A DNA stretch of 7,613 bases, taken from an uncultured Halomicronema sp. (GTDB lineage Bacteria > Cyanobacteriota > Cyanobacteriia > Phormidesmidales > Phormidesmidaceae). The notes beneath the pieces are model-generated. The model did no database searches and was not told the origin of the DNA. It saw only the letters and a program-made list of their open reading frames with translations. Location of the stretch: NCBI GenBank assembly GCA_937897665.1, contig CALCPB010000451.1:1-7613 (forward strand). The letters run 5' to 3'. Position 1 is the stretch's first letter, and the number at the start of each line of letters is the position of its first letter. This document shows positions 1 through 5,559 of the stretch, piece by piece. The position numbers were made by a program, and so were the translations under genes.

Positions 1-1446
1 ATACACCGCAAAGCCCAGTACACTAAGGCCAGCAACTCCCAGCAGAATGCAGAAAATCAAGCCGTGGTCTTGGCTACGGAGGCCCGGTCGCACGGCGCGA
101 TCGACCAGCAGAAAAACGATAACGCCCCCAGTCATGATCACGCCAAACCCAATCAGCCCCCAAATGTTGAGACGGCGCTGACTCAGTTCAAAGTGGTCTA
201 ACAACACAAAAGCCGATTGGTTAATCTCTTCCCCTTGAATCACAATCGGTTCGTCGGCGCGCACGGAGACTCTGACTTCTGCCACCTGTTCGGCGGCGGC
301 TTCGGCTTTTTCCCGAGTTTTCTCCGCATCTTTGATCAGGTTGGGCTCTAGCACGGCGACGAGTAGATTTTGCGCTAGCTCCTGCGCACTCTTCGGAATG
401 CTGGTGTTGAGCTGATTGGCGGCGGCGATCGCTAACAGCTCAATGGGGACGCCCTCAGCAATACCCTGCAGCAGCATTTGATCGAGCGTTTGGCGAATTT
501 GCTGCTGCACCGTGGCCCATTCTTCATCTTCGAGGCGTAACAACGCCGGATCATTGGGCACCCCCCGCTCCGCTTGCGCTAGCCGTTCAAGGTCAGTTGC
601 CGCATTCTGAAAATCGGCTCGGGCCGTTTCGATCACGATTTGCAGCGCTTGCAGATCCATCGCCGATTGGAGTTGCTGATAGCGCACGAGGCCGCGGGCG
701 GTCTGCTGCTGCCGTGCATCCAAGGTCTGATAATCATCCCGTTGGGTCAGCAGCGTCGTGAGATTTGCTCGGGCGTTATTAGTGTCGAGGGCGTCGGTTG
801 CCACGGCGGTCACAATTGACCACACCGGATCCCAATCGGCGGCTGGCGACTCACGAATGTAGGTTTGCGTCGAAGTCGATAGCTGCCGACCGTCAAATAA
901 CGGAAATTGTCCTGCCTGCTCTCGCACAATCTCCGCCTGATTGAAGAGACTGTCGAGCGAGTTTGTAATGCGTTCATTGACGGCCGGATCCGGTACGAGG
1001 ACTGGCACTGCCCCGTTACGAGCTGCTGAACGCTGCTCCTCAGTCGTCTGTTGATCGACCACTGAGGCGTCGTCAGGAGCAAGCACCGTTTTGGGGGAAA
1101 GAGTGCCCACCTGCAATTCTGGCTGGCGATAATAGCGCTGCCCCATCGCGGCAGTCAGAGTGAGCACGGCCAAGGTAAAGGCGATCGTCGGACGCACACA
1201 GGGACGTTTCGTCAAGTCCAGCAAACAGCGATTCCGCTTGGCTTGCGGTGGCAAAGACGGTAGGGGATCAAAAATATCGGGGTTGCGACGCCGGTGCCAA
1301 GCGCGTAGGGGCTGGGGTAACCCTGGCTGCACTGACTTGAGCCCAGCCGGTTTGAGCAGGTTGCCAGAATTGAGGGACGTCTCCTGACGTTCCGGCGGTT
1401 GCTGTAGCCGGTCAATTTGCTGAATCCATCGCCAAATCTTTTTCAT
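1..1446 (-). CDS. HD family phosphohydrolase of the 7TM-HD (PgpH/YqfF) type, N-terminal part, truncated by the window edge
   Basis: The frame is open from ATG 1446 to position 1 (482 residues) with no stop, so the C-terminus lies outside the window. Order seen: a basic, proline-rich cytoplasmic N-terminus (1-85), one membrane helix (about 86-102), a long extracytoplasmic domain (about 103-425) rich in Gln/Ala helices, then the first helices of the membrane bundle (about 428-448 and 461-482). The conserved end of the outer domain is visible as VRADEPIVIQGEEIN near 396-410. This layout is the 7TMR-HDED plus 7TM architecture, whose missing C-terminus normally carries a cytoplasmic HD phosphodiesterase domain. 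Characterised relatives (PgpH) hydrolyse the second messenger c-di-AMP; that activity is inferred here because the HD residues are not in view. An in-frame ATG two codons upstream (1452) is an alternative start. No strong ribosome-binding site precedes either. The family call is firm. Confidence 0.9.
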   Translation of the reverse strand, partial: MKKIWRWIQQIDRLQQPPERQETSLNSGNLLKPAGLKSVQPGLPQPLRAWHRRRNPDIFDPLPSLPPQAKRNRCLLDLTKRPCVRPTIAFTLAVLTLTAAMGQRYYRQPELQVGTLSPKTVLAPDDASVVDQQTTEEQRSAARNGAVPVLVPDPAVNERITNSLDSLFNQAEIVREQAGQFPLFDGRQLSTSTQTYIRESPAADWDPVWSIVTAVATDALDTNNARANLTTLLTQRDDYQTLDARQQQTARGLVRYQQLQSAMDLQALQIVIETARADFQNAATDLERLAQAERGVPNDPALLRLEDEEWATVQQQIRQTLDQMLLQGIAEGVPIELLAIAAANQLNTSIPKSAQELAQNLLVAVLEPNLIKDAEKTREKAEAAAEQVAEVRVSVRADEPIVIQGEEINQSAFVLLDHFELSQRRLNIWGLIGFGVIMTGGVIVFLLVDRAVRPGLRSQDHGLIFCILLGVAGLSVLGFAVY

Positions 1447-1468
1447 GGCCATCGGAATAGGGGGTGAC

Positions 1469-1642
1469 CTAACGATTGACAAGGAGCGTTGGTGCCAGCC
1501 CCTTGCCTAAACAGCAGTCTATTGTCATCAAACTGTCTACACGCAGTATCAAACCATCTCGGCCATACTGGAAGTCGCTTAAAGATGCCCCACTCAGCCA
1601 GAAATCAAACACAGACGCCACCTCGCGTTGGGCTACAGTCAA
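1469..1642 (-). CDS. possible small ORF just upstream of the HD phosphohydrolase
   Basis: An open frame of 57 codons runs from TTG 1642 (or GTG 1621, giving 50 residues) to TAG at 1469-1471, ending about 20 bases before the phosphohydrolase start and on the same strand. The product contains ASVFDFWLSGASLSDF and GLILRVDSL, with a balanced, protein-like composition, and ends in LLVNR. I do not recognise it. A second short frame on the same strand (ATG 1763 to TGA 1605, 52 residues) overlaps its beginning. The two could be remnants of one gene with a frameshift, or both may be chance. No clear ribosome-binding site supports either, and no homology can be claimed. Confidence 0.2.
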   Translation of the reverse strand: MTVAQREVASVFDFWLSGASLSDFQYGRDGLILRVDSLMTIDCCLGKGLAPTLLVNR

Positions 1643-1761
1643 CCAAACGGTATCCCAATATCAGTATCTTTACGGTATCGTCTGAGCTGACTTCGGGGCC
1701 GCCGGTTACAAATTTAGTCACAGGTATCAGTATTGGTTTCCAGAAAGGAGACCGTTCAGTC

Positions 1762-1767
1762 ATTATA
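1762..1767 (-). promoter_or_regulatory. possible -10 box (TATAAT) upstream of the HD phosphohydrolase
   Basis: The minus strand reads TATAAT exactly at 1767-1762, about 310 bases upstream of the phosphohydrolase start. The expected -35 position shows no good TTGACA match, so this rests on the -10 box alone. Apart from this box and the possible small ORFs described above, the 1447-1806 gap shows only short repeats (ACGGTATC at 1647 and 1672, TATCAGTAT at 1659 and 1725). Confidence 0.25.
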
Positions 1768-1806
1768 GACGTCCTCAAATTGAGCGATCAGGGTTTCCTC
1801 ACCCCC

Positions 1807-2532
1807 TCATGTGAGTACCGGCTGAACGGCGATGGTTGGGGGCTCTGACCCCTCAGTAACATGGCTCCCCGACCATCGCTGCCACAGTCCTTGAGCTAGG
1901 GTGTGGAGGTTCGCTGCATCGGCGATCTGCCAACGTTGTAATAACCAACCTCGTAAGCTTGGAGGGGGCGTTGCTAGCAGTTGCCGCAGCGCGATTGGGA
2001 GGCTGTTTTCGCCTCCCCAAGCGGCACTCAAAATCCCCGTTAACACCGGCAGCCCTACGGCTGGTGACGCGGTATACAGGCTCTGCCCCACTGCCAGCTC
2101 AAAATCGCTGGGGGCTGTCAGCACGTGTTGGCAGCCAATTATCAAAGTTTGGGATAAGGGGTCAAGCTCAGCCCCAGCAGTGTCCCTCACCGTACGAATG
2201 AGCGCTGTCAAAGCCAGAACATCGTGATTAAGCGCGGCCACCAAGCTGTGGTCAAAGACTGTCAAGACAGTTTCTCTCAGCGTTGACGACGATGGCTGGC
2301 TGAGGGCGTCTGGGGGATGGCGTTGGTCTAATTGCCATAGCCGCATCGGCAAAGTGGCTAACAGACTGGTCACTCCAAGCGGCTCAGACAGTTGGGGTGA
2401 CCTCGGCCCCGTCAACTCTGGCGCACCAGACTGAGGTTGTTCCGCATGACCTGATTGCAGCTGAGTCACGATGTGATGACACCAGCGATCGCTCTCCACA
2501 TGGCCGGGCCATCGGGTCAGGCCGGGTTGCAC
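1807..2532 (-). CDS. ADP-ribosylglycohydrolase-like protein, open C-terminal part of a probably interrupted gene
   Basis: The open part gives 241 residues from GTG 2532 to TGA 1807-1809. The C-terminal half reads like the all-helical ADP-ribosylglycohydrolase (DraG/ARH) fold, with GLPVLTGILSAAWGG followed by a Leu/Arg-rich helix and a closing LAQGLWQRWSG. I recall similar low-conservation proteins in cyanobacteria, often annotated as ADP-ribosylglycohydrolase family. Catalytic members need acidic metal ligands in motifs such as TDDT and DDTDT; none is visible, so even an intact product may lack the hydrolase activity. The GTG start is poor: it has no convincing ribosome-binding site and would omit the first helix of the fold, which is encoded in the same frame upstream, before a TGA (separate entry). 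It is most likely a pseudogene or a recently broken gene. The family call is moderate. Confidence 0.6.
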   Translation of the reverse strand: MQPGLTRWPGHVESDRWCHHIVTQLQSGHAEQPQSGAPELTGPRSPQLSEPLGVTSLLATLPMRLWQLDQRHPPDALSQPSSSTLRETVLTVFDHSLVAALNHDVLALTALIRTVRDTAGAELDPLSQTLIIGCQHVLTAPSDFELAVGQSLYTASPAVGLPVLTGILSAAWGGENSLPIALRQLLATPPPSLRGWLLQRWQIADAANLHTLAQGLWQRWSGSHVTEGSEPPTIAVQPVLT

Positions 2533-2655
2533 CGATGGCAGTTCTGCCCTCGATCGTCACCAAGGCATTTTCCCGTGACTCACCGCATCGGCAATCAACA
2601 AGCCCATAAAAATTGCCTGAAATTGGCTGTTTCGGAAAGAAACCATAGAAAACAT
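2533..2655 (-). pseudogene. in-frame N-terminal segment of the ADP-ribosylglycohydrolase-like gene, ending in a premature TGA
   Basis: In the same frame as the 241-residue ORF, ATG 2655 (or 2646) begins 32 residues containing NSQFQAIFMGLLIADAVSHG, which resembles the first helix of the fold (RFRGxLLGxxxGDAL in active members). TGA at 2557-2559 then stops translation right after a Trp codon, eight codons before GTG 2532. A Shine-Dalgarno-like GTGGAG lies about 14-19 bases upstream of ATG 2655. With the TGA read through, the protein would be about 282 residues. A nonsense mutation, a sequencing error or readthrough are all possible; nothing in the sequence proves recoding. Confidence 0.5.
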
Positions 2656-2679
2656 CTTGCGGTCTGAGACTCCACGGTA

Positions 2680-2728
2680 CCCTATAGGGAATTTGCCGGT
2701 ATATTTGCTCGAAGAATGCGCAAGTATA
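2680..2728. promoter_or_regulatory. inverted repeats in the divergent control region
   Basis: Between the divergent genes (starts at 2655 minus and 2820 plus) lie a perfect 10-bp palindrome CCCTATAGGG (2680-2689) and an inverted repeat with 9-base arms, TATATTTGC at 2700-2708 and GCAAGTATA at 2720-2728, with one mismatch. The TATATT elements could be -10 boxes, but I cannot pair them with good -35 boxes at the usual distance. An operator for one or both neighbours is plausible. Confidence 0.3.
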
Positions 2729-2819
2729 TTCCCTGACTCGGCTGCTCAGCGGCCGATTGACCGGCGACAACTGCTCACTACTGCACGCCTTGACCACTCT
2801 CATCAGGATCTTGAAACCC

Positions 2820-3473
2820 ATGACTCGGCTTTTCATCTCCCCCCGGTTGCCACAACGATGTTTGAGCCCGGTTTTTCTATTGGGCTTGATCGTGACGCCC
2901 CTCAGCATTGCGGCTATGGGCTCCGCCTCAGGGGCGATTGCGGCCCCAGCGATCCACATTGCCCAAGCCACGACGCGCCCCACGTTGCGCATGGGCAGCA
3001 CCGGCAGTGCGGTTTCAGAAATTCAAGCCATGCTGGCGCTACTGGGGTATTTCGACGACCCCGTAGACGGTCAATATCAGACCTCAACTGAGGCGGCGAT
3101 CCAAGCCTTTCAAACCGATGTGGGGCTCGATAGTGACGGCATTGTCGGCCCTGCCACTTGGGAAGCCCTTTTGCCCAGTCCTTCCACTGAGTTCACCCCG
3201 CCTGATGTCCCGGCAACGGCTACTGGTGATGCTGATGGCGCAACCGATACTCCTGATGCTCCGGAGGCTTTACCGACCCTCAGAATTGGCATGACGGGGC
3301 CTGCAGTTTCCCGCGTACAAGAAACGTTAGACAGCCGGGGTTTTTACGAAGGCGCCATTGATGGCATTTTTGGCCCGGCCACAGAAGCCGCGGTTCAAGA
3401 TTTTCAAGCTAGCGTCGAGTTAGTGGCTGATGGTGTGGTTGGTCCCGCTACCTGGCAAGCGCTGTTGCAATAG
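2820..3473 (+). CDS. exported protein with two peptidoglycan-binding domains
   Basis: The 217-residue product begins with a signal peptide: MTRLF with Arg residues, a hydrophobic core about 18-32, and likely cleavage near AIA (41) or IAQA (50). Two PG_binding_1 (PF01471) repeats follow, about 54-118 and 152-216, joined by an acidic Thr/Pro/Asp-rich linker. Both repeats show the family signature: TLRxGxTGxAVSxxQ at the front, then DGxxxxxTxxAxxxFQ, and DGxVGPATWxALL at the end. No catalytic domain is present, so the protein probably binds cell wall in the periplasm and may anchor there. I chose ATG 2820 because the signal peptide starts there; TTG 2757 in the same frame would add 21 residues that do not look like a signal sequence. 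An AGGA lies about 13 bases upstream. The neighbouring gene on the left is transcribed divergently. Confidence 0.9.
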   Translation: MTRLFISPRLPQRCLSPVFLLGLIVTPLSIAAMGSASGAIAAPAIHIAQATTRPTLRMGSTGSAVSEIQAMLALLGYFDDPVDGQYQTSTEAAIQAFQTDVGLDSDGIVGPATWEALLPSPSTEFTPPDVPATATGDADGATDTPDAPEALPTLRIGMTGPAVSRVQETLDSRGFYEGAIDGIFGPATEAAVQDFQASVELVADGVVGPATWQALLQ

Positions 3474-3824
3474 GCAATAGCGAGCGTTCGCATGAGATCG
3501 CGGCATGGTTGAAAACTGGGCATCTGAACCTCCCTGCGTTGCCAGACACCGATCGCGGCGGGTTGCAGCAGGCAGCGAATCAGGTCGGAGTTATCCTGCG
3601 ACGCCTCTGACGCGAGAGAAAATCCATGCATCCGCTAGGCTGCAAGATTGTGGCTGTACGCTGAATCACAGTCGTCATTTCTCCGCTGATGCGGATGTCT
3701 GTCAGGAACCGCCCAAGATGCTGGCTCAGCAACGAAAGGCATGTTCTGAGTGCCATGTTGCCTTCCCCAACTGCGAGCGGCTGCGTGCGGCATCCGCGAT
3801 CGTTGCCCCAATCAATTTATTTCT
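3474..3824. other. 351-base gap without a recognisable gene
   Basis: No convincing ORF, tRNA or strong terminator was found between the peptidoglycan-binding gene and sfsA. Only small dyads are visible, such as GCGA/TCGC just after the stop (3480-3491) and TGCTG/CAGCA near 3719-3731. The sfsA promoter is presumably here but I cannot place it. There is no clear Shine-Dalgarno sequence before the sfsA ATG, where the DNA is A/T-rich. Confidence 0.5.
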
Positions 3825-4550
3825 ATGATCCAAGACTGGCATTATCCTTTTCCTACACTGCATGCAGGCCAATTGCTCAAGCGCTACAAGCGGTTTTTCG
3901 CTGATATTGAGCTTGAGTCTGGCGAAATCATTACGGCTCACTGCCCCAACACCGGCCCCATGACCGGCGTTTGTCATATCGGCGGCCAAGTCATGGTGTC
4001 TCACAATCCCAGCCCTAAGCGCAAGCTGGCGTACACCTGGGAACTCTCTGCAGTGAATGACACTGTGTCTACCTGGGCGGGAGCCAACACCGCTTTGCCC
4101 AACCGCGTCATCAAGTCAGTGCTCGAACATCGTCTCTTGCCGCAGTTAGGCCCCTATGACGAGATTCGTTCGGAGGTCAAGTATGGTGTTGACGGCAAAA
4201 GTCGCATCGATTTTTTGCTCACAGGAACGGGCGATCGCCCGATTTATATTGAAGTCAAAAACACGACTTGGGCCCAAGGGACGCTGGCCCTGTTTCCCGA
4301 TACGGTCACCACCCGCGGTCAAAAGCATTTGAGGGAACTGACCCAGCTGCTGCCTGCCGCCCGAGCGGTGATGTTGTATTTCATCAATCGCGGTGATTGC
4401 ACCGCCTTTGCCCCCGGCGATGAAAAAGACTCTACCTATGGGGAGCTGCTGCGCACGGCGAGCGCGGCAGGCGGCGAAGTCTTGCCCTGTCGCTTTGAGG
4501 TGACGCCTCCAGCCATCCGCTATCTGGGCCTTGCTGACCTCTCGATTTGA
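3825..4550 (+). CDS. sfsA: DNA/RNA nuclease SfsA (sugar fermentation stimulation protein)
   Basis: The 241-residue product matches SfsA in length and along its whole sequence. Seen: the opening LLKRYKRFFADIEL, the hallmark CPNTGPM (40-46), TWAGANTALPNRV (83-95), the nuclease core RIDFLL (127-132) and IYIEVKN (140-146), and RGQKHLRELTQLL (164-176). D129, E143 and K145 fit the PD-(D/E)xK catalytic pattern. The N-terminal part is an OB-like nucleic-acid-binding domain in the family. The name comes from enhanced maltose use in E. coli; newer work treats the fold as a nuclease, and the role in cyanobacteria is unclear. I chose ATG 3825 because the family starts there; GTG 3750 would add 25 unrelated residues. 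No Shine-Dalgarno sequence is evident. It appears monocistronic, with gaps on both sides. Confidence 0.95.
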   Translation: MIQDWHYPFPTLHAGQLLKRYKRFFADIELESGEIITAHCPNTGPMTGVCHIGGQVMVSHNPSPKRKLAYTWELSAVNDTVSTWAGANTALPNRVIKSVLEHRLLPQLGPYDEIRSEVKYGVDGKSRIDFLLTGTGDRPIYIEVKNTTWAQGTLALFPDTVTTRGQKHLRELTQLLPAARAVMLYFINRGDCTAFAPGDEKDSTYGELLRTASAAGGEVLPCRFEVTPPAIRYLGLADLSI

Positions 4551-4620
4551 GCGGCAGCGGCTAGACCAATCCGAGTCTGGGCACCAAATGGGCAGCAATA
4601 AAGAGGAGGCGACCTAGAAA

Positions 4621-4785
4621 ATGAGGGGATTTAGTGACAAAACGTTACAAACCTTGAAACTTATTGCCTCAAATTTAAAAAAATCAGTCTTCCGTGCCCG
4701 CTTATTCTTTTTCCACAATGACTCTGATGGTTTTCCCCAGCAGGGTCTAGTTTTCCACAGGTTTTCCACAGATCAATCGCGCTAG
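4621..4785 (+). CDS. possible 54-residue small ORF overlapping the DnaA-box cluster
   Basis: ATG 4621 opens a 54-codon frame ending at TAG 4783-4785. AGGAGG at 4604-4609, the best Shine-Dalgarno match in the window, lies 11 bases upstream. The product starts MRGFSDKTLQTLKLIASNLK and is basic, with no recognisable domain. The frame runs through an A/T-rich tract and four DnaA boxes, so its codons are partly dictated by those sites, which argues against selection as protein. It could be an unrecognised small protein or chance. Confidence 0.2.
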   Translation: MRGFSDKTLQTLKLIASNLKKSVFRARLFFFHNDSDGFPQQGLVFHRFSTDQSR

Positions 4786-4890
4786 GCGCTCGATCTTCAT
4801 CCGCGACCCTAATTCGATTTCCACAGCCTAGATGAGCCAAGATCACAGCGAAGATCAAGCAAAAAATACGAAAAATTACTTACAAGTCGC
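4634..4890 (+). other. candidate replication origin (DnaA-box cluster with A/T-rich flanks)
   Basis: TTTTCCACA, the DnaA box reported for cyanobacteria such as Synechococcus elongatus, occurs exactly at 4709-4717, 4751-4759 and 4762-4770. One-mismatch copies lie at 4731-4739 (TTTTCCCCA) and 4817-4825 (ATTTCCACA). All are on the plus strand, and their starts are 22, 20, 11 and 55 bases apart, close to whole helical turns. A/T-rich DNA on the left (about 4661-4688) and right (4859-4884) could be the unwinding element. Four GATC sites (4771, 4792, 4841, 4853) and a repeated AAGATCA (4839, 4851) lie inside. A tandem pair GTGACAAAAC/GTTACAAACC begins at 4634. Neither dnaA nor dnaN is in view; in several cyanobacteria the origin is not next to dnaA. 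A DnaA-regulated promoter or a titration site is the alternative. Confidence 0.55.
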
Positions 4891-4920
4891 TTGACATGGT
4901 AAACCTTAAGAAAATATAAA
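4891..4920 (+). promoter_or_regulatory. sigma-70-type promoter, TTGACA-18-TATAAA
   Basis: A perfect -35 box TTGACA (4891-4896) is followed after 18 bases by TATAAA (4915-4920). Transcription would start near 4927 and run rightward. The next protein start is DUF2811 at 5233, so the promoter makes either a leader of about 300 nt or a separate small RNA ending at the terminator-like hairpin near 5113. It directly abuts the DnaA-box cluster, so transcription could be coupled to origin activity. Confidence 0.55.
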
Positions 4921-4926
4921 GCGCAA

Positions 4927-5113
4927 GTAATACAAACGTTGCGTTGACAGGTCATACCCCCTTCAGCGCACAATGTAGCGACTGGTTGAGGTGAGCCGCT
5001 TTTGTGCCTGGGGCCAATCGTTAAGGTATTAATGATTGAGGCCATCGCAGGAAATCTATTTTCGATTCATCCCCAACTGGCTTGACCCTAGCTCAGGGTT
5101 AAAAACTTTTTTT
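4927..5113 (+). ncRNA. candidate small RNA or structured leader
   Basis: The unit runs from the predicted start of the TTGACA/TATAAA promoter to the T-run of a terminator-like hairpin, about 187 nt. It has no convincing ORF. Its main structure is a hairpin at 5007-5051: CCTG (5007-5010) pairs with CAGG (5048-5051), GGCC (5012-5015) with GGCC (5040-5043), and AATCGTTAA (5016-5024) with TTAATGATT (5029-5037), closing a GGTA loop. One pair is G-U, and a GA bulge and a small internal loop interrupt the stem. I do not recognise a known riboswitch or RNA family. It may instead be the 5' leader of DUF2811. Confidence 0.35.
5082..5113 (+). terminator. possible intrinsic terminator
   Basis: TTGACCCT (5082-5089) pairs with AGGGTTAA (5095-5102) through eight pairs including one G-U, with a five-base loop AGCTC. 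Four A and one C follow, then seven T (5107-5113). The GC core is only three pairs, so efficiency may be modest. It could end a transcript from the promoter at 4891-4920 or attenuate DUF2811 expression. Confidence 0.4.
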
Positions 5114-5142
5114 GTGAATTCAATAGGTGCAGGGTGTGAGTC

Positions 5143-5166
5143 CGTGACAAAGTTCATTTTGTCACG
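5143..5166. promoter_or_regulatory. perfect 9-bp-arm inverted repeat upstream of the DUF2811 gene
   Basis: CGTGACAAA (5143-5151) and TTTGTCACG (5158-5166) are exact reverse complements around a six-base centre, 67 bases upstream of the DUF2811 start. It looks like a dimeric-regulator operator. A run of five T at 5171-5175 also allows a weak terminator reading. It is neither a CRP site (TGTGA-N6-TCACA) nor an NtcA site (GTA-N8-TAC). The half-site GTGACAAA recurs at 4634. Confidence 0.4.
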
Positions 5167-5232
5167 CCAATTTTTAGTCGCAAAAAATAGCTTGATTTAT
5201 ACAAACGTTAACTATCAACTGGGAGTTTGAAC

Positions 5233-5433
5233 ATGCACCGCCGGATCAGCATTCTTTCTGAAATCCCTGAAGAACTGCACAATTCCCTCGCTGACTTTTT
5301 AGAAGGTCATCCGACTTGGGACCAAGATCGCGTGTTTTCAGCAGCTGTTTCGTTATTTCTTTTGCAGAATGGGCGGAAGGACAGCGTCACTTCTCGTATT
5401 TACTTAGATACGTTATTTGATGTCGCGGCTTAA
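5233..5433 (+). CDS. DUF2811 domain-containing small protein
   Basis: The 66-residue product matches the cyanobacterial DUF2811 family (PF10929) across its length. It shows SILSEIPEELHNSLADFLE (6-24), HPTWDQDRVFSAAVSLFLLQNG (26-47) and a C-terminal YLDTLF (57-62). It is probably cytoplasmic; no signal peptide or membrane helix is visible. The amphipathic helices and short length suggest a small regulator or partner protein, but no function is known to me. GGGAG at 5221-5225, seven bases before ATG 5233, decides this start over the in-frame TTG at 5227. A long structured upstream region, a palindrome and a promoter precede it. It converges on the metalloenzyme gene, with a hairpin between them. 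Confidence 0.88.
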   Translation: MHRRISILSEIPEELHNSLADFLEGHPTWDQDRVFSAAVSLFLLQNGRKDSVTSRIYLDTLFDVAA

Positions 5434-5447
5434 GTCGTAGAATGACG

Positions 5448-5486
5448 CCTGCTCTGGCATGATGGTGGCGATCGCGCCAGAGCAGG
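5448..5486. terminator. strong hairpin between convergent genes
   Basis: CCTGCTCTGGC (5448-5458) and GCCAGAGCAGG (5476-5486) are perfect 11-base complements around a 17-base loop that contains a HIP1 octamer. It lies 15 bases after the DUF2811 stop and 74 bases from the stop of the opposing metalloenzyme gene, a position that fits a bidirectional terminator. No T-run follows on either strand, so it may act as an RNA-stabilising hairpin instead. Confidence 0.5.
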
Positions 5487-5559
5487 TGACAGAAAACTTG
5501 AATCGAAAAATTCACTTGCTCAATCGGGATTGCGCTCGCTCAACCGCCTGGTGCTGCTC

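Noticed and set aside
2384..3001. 205-residue minus-strand ORF across the divergent promoter region
   Set aside because: It lies antisense to the signal peptide of the peptidoglycan-binding protein and out of frame with the ADP-ribosylglycohydrolase-like gene; the composition (many Arg, Cys, Met) looks like a shadow frame.
3505..3828. 107-residue ORF in the gap before sfsA
   Set aside because: Arg/Cys-rich, no domain, no ribosome-binding site, and an out-of-frame overlap with the sfsA start.
4146..4598. 150-residue minus-strand ORF opposite sfsA
   Set aside because: Antisense to the conserved nuclease core of SfsA; a shadow of that gene.
4944..4974. Second TTGACA (4944-4949) with CACAAT downstream
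   Set aside because: The spacer is 19 bases and the -10 match is poor; the promoter at 4891-4920 is much better.
5036..5230. 64-residue plus-strand ORF upstream of DUF2811
   Set aside because: It starts with TTG inside the hairpin at 5007-5051 and crosses the terminator-like element and the palindrome; no ribosome-binding site.
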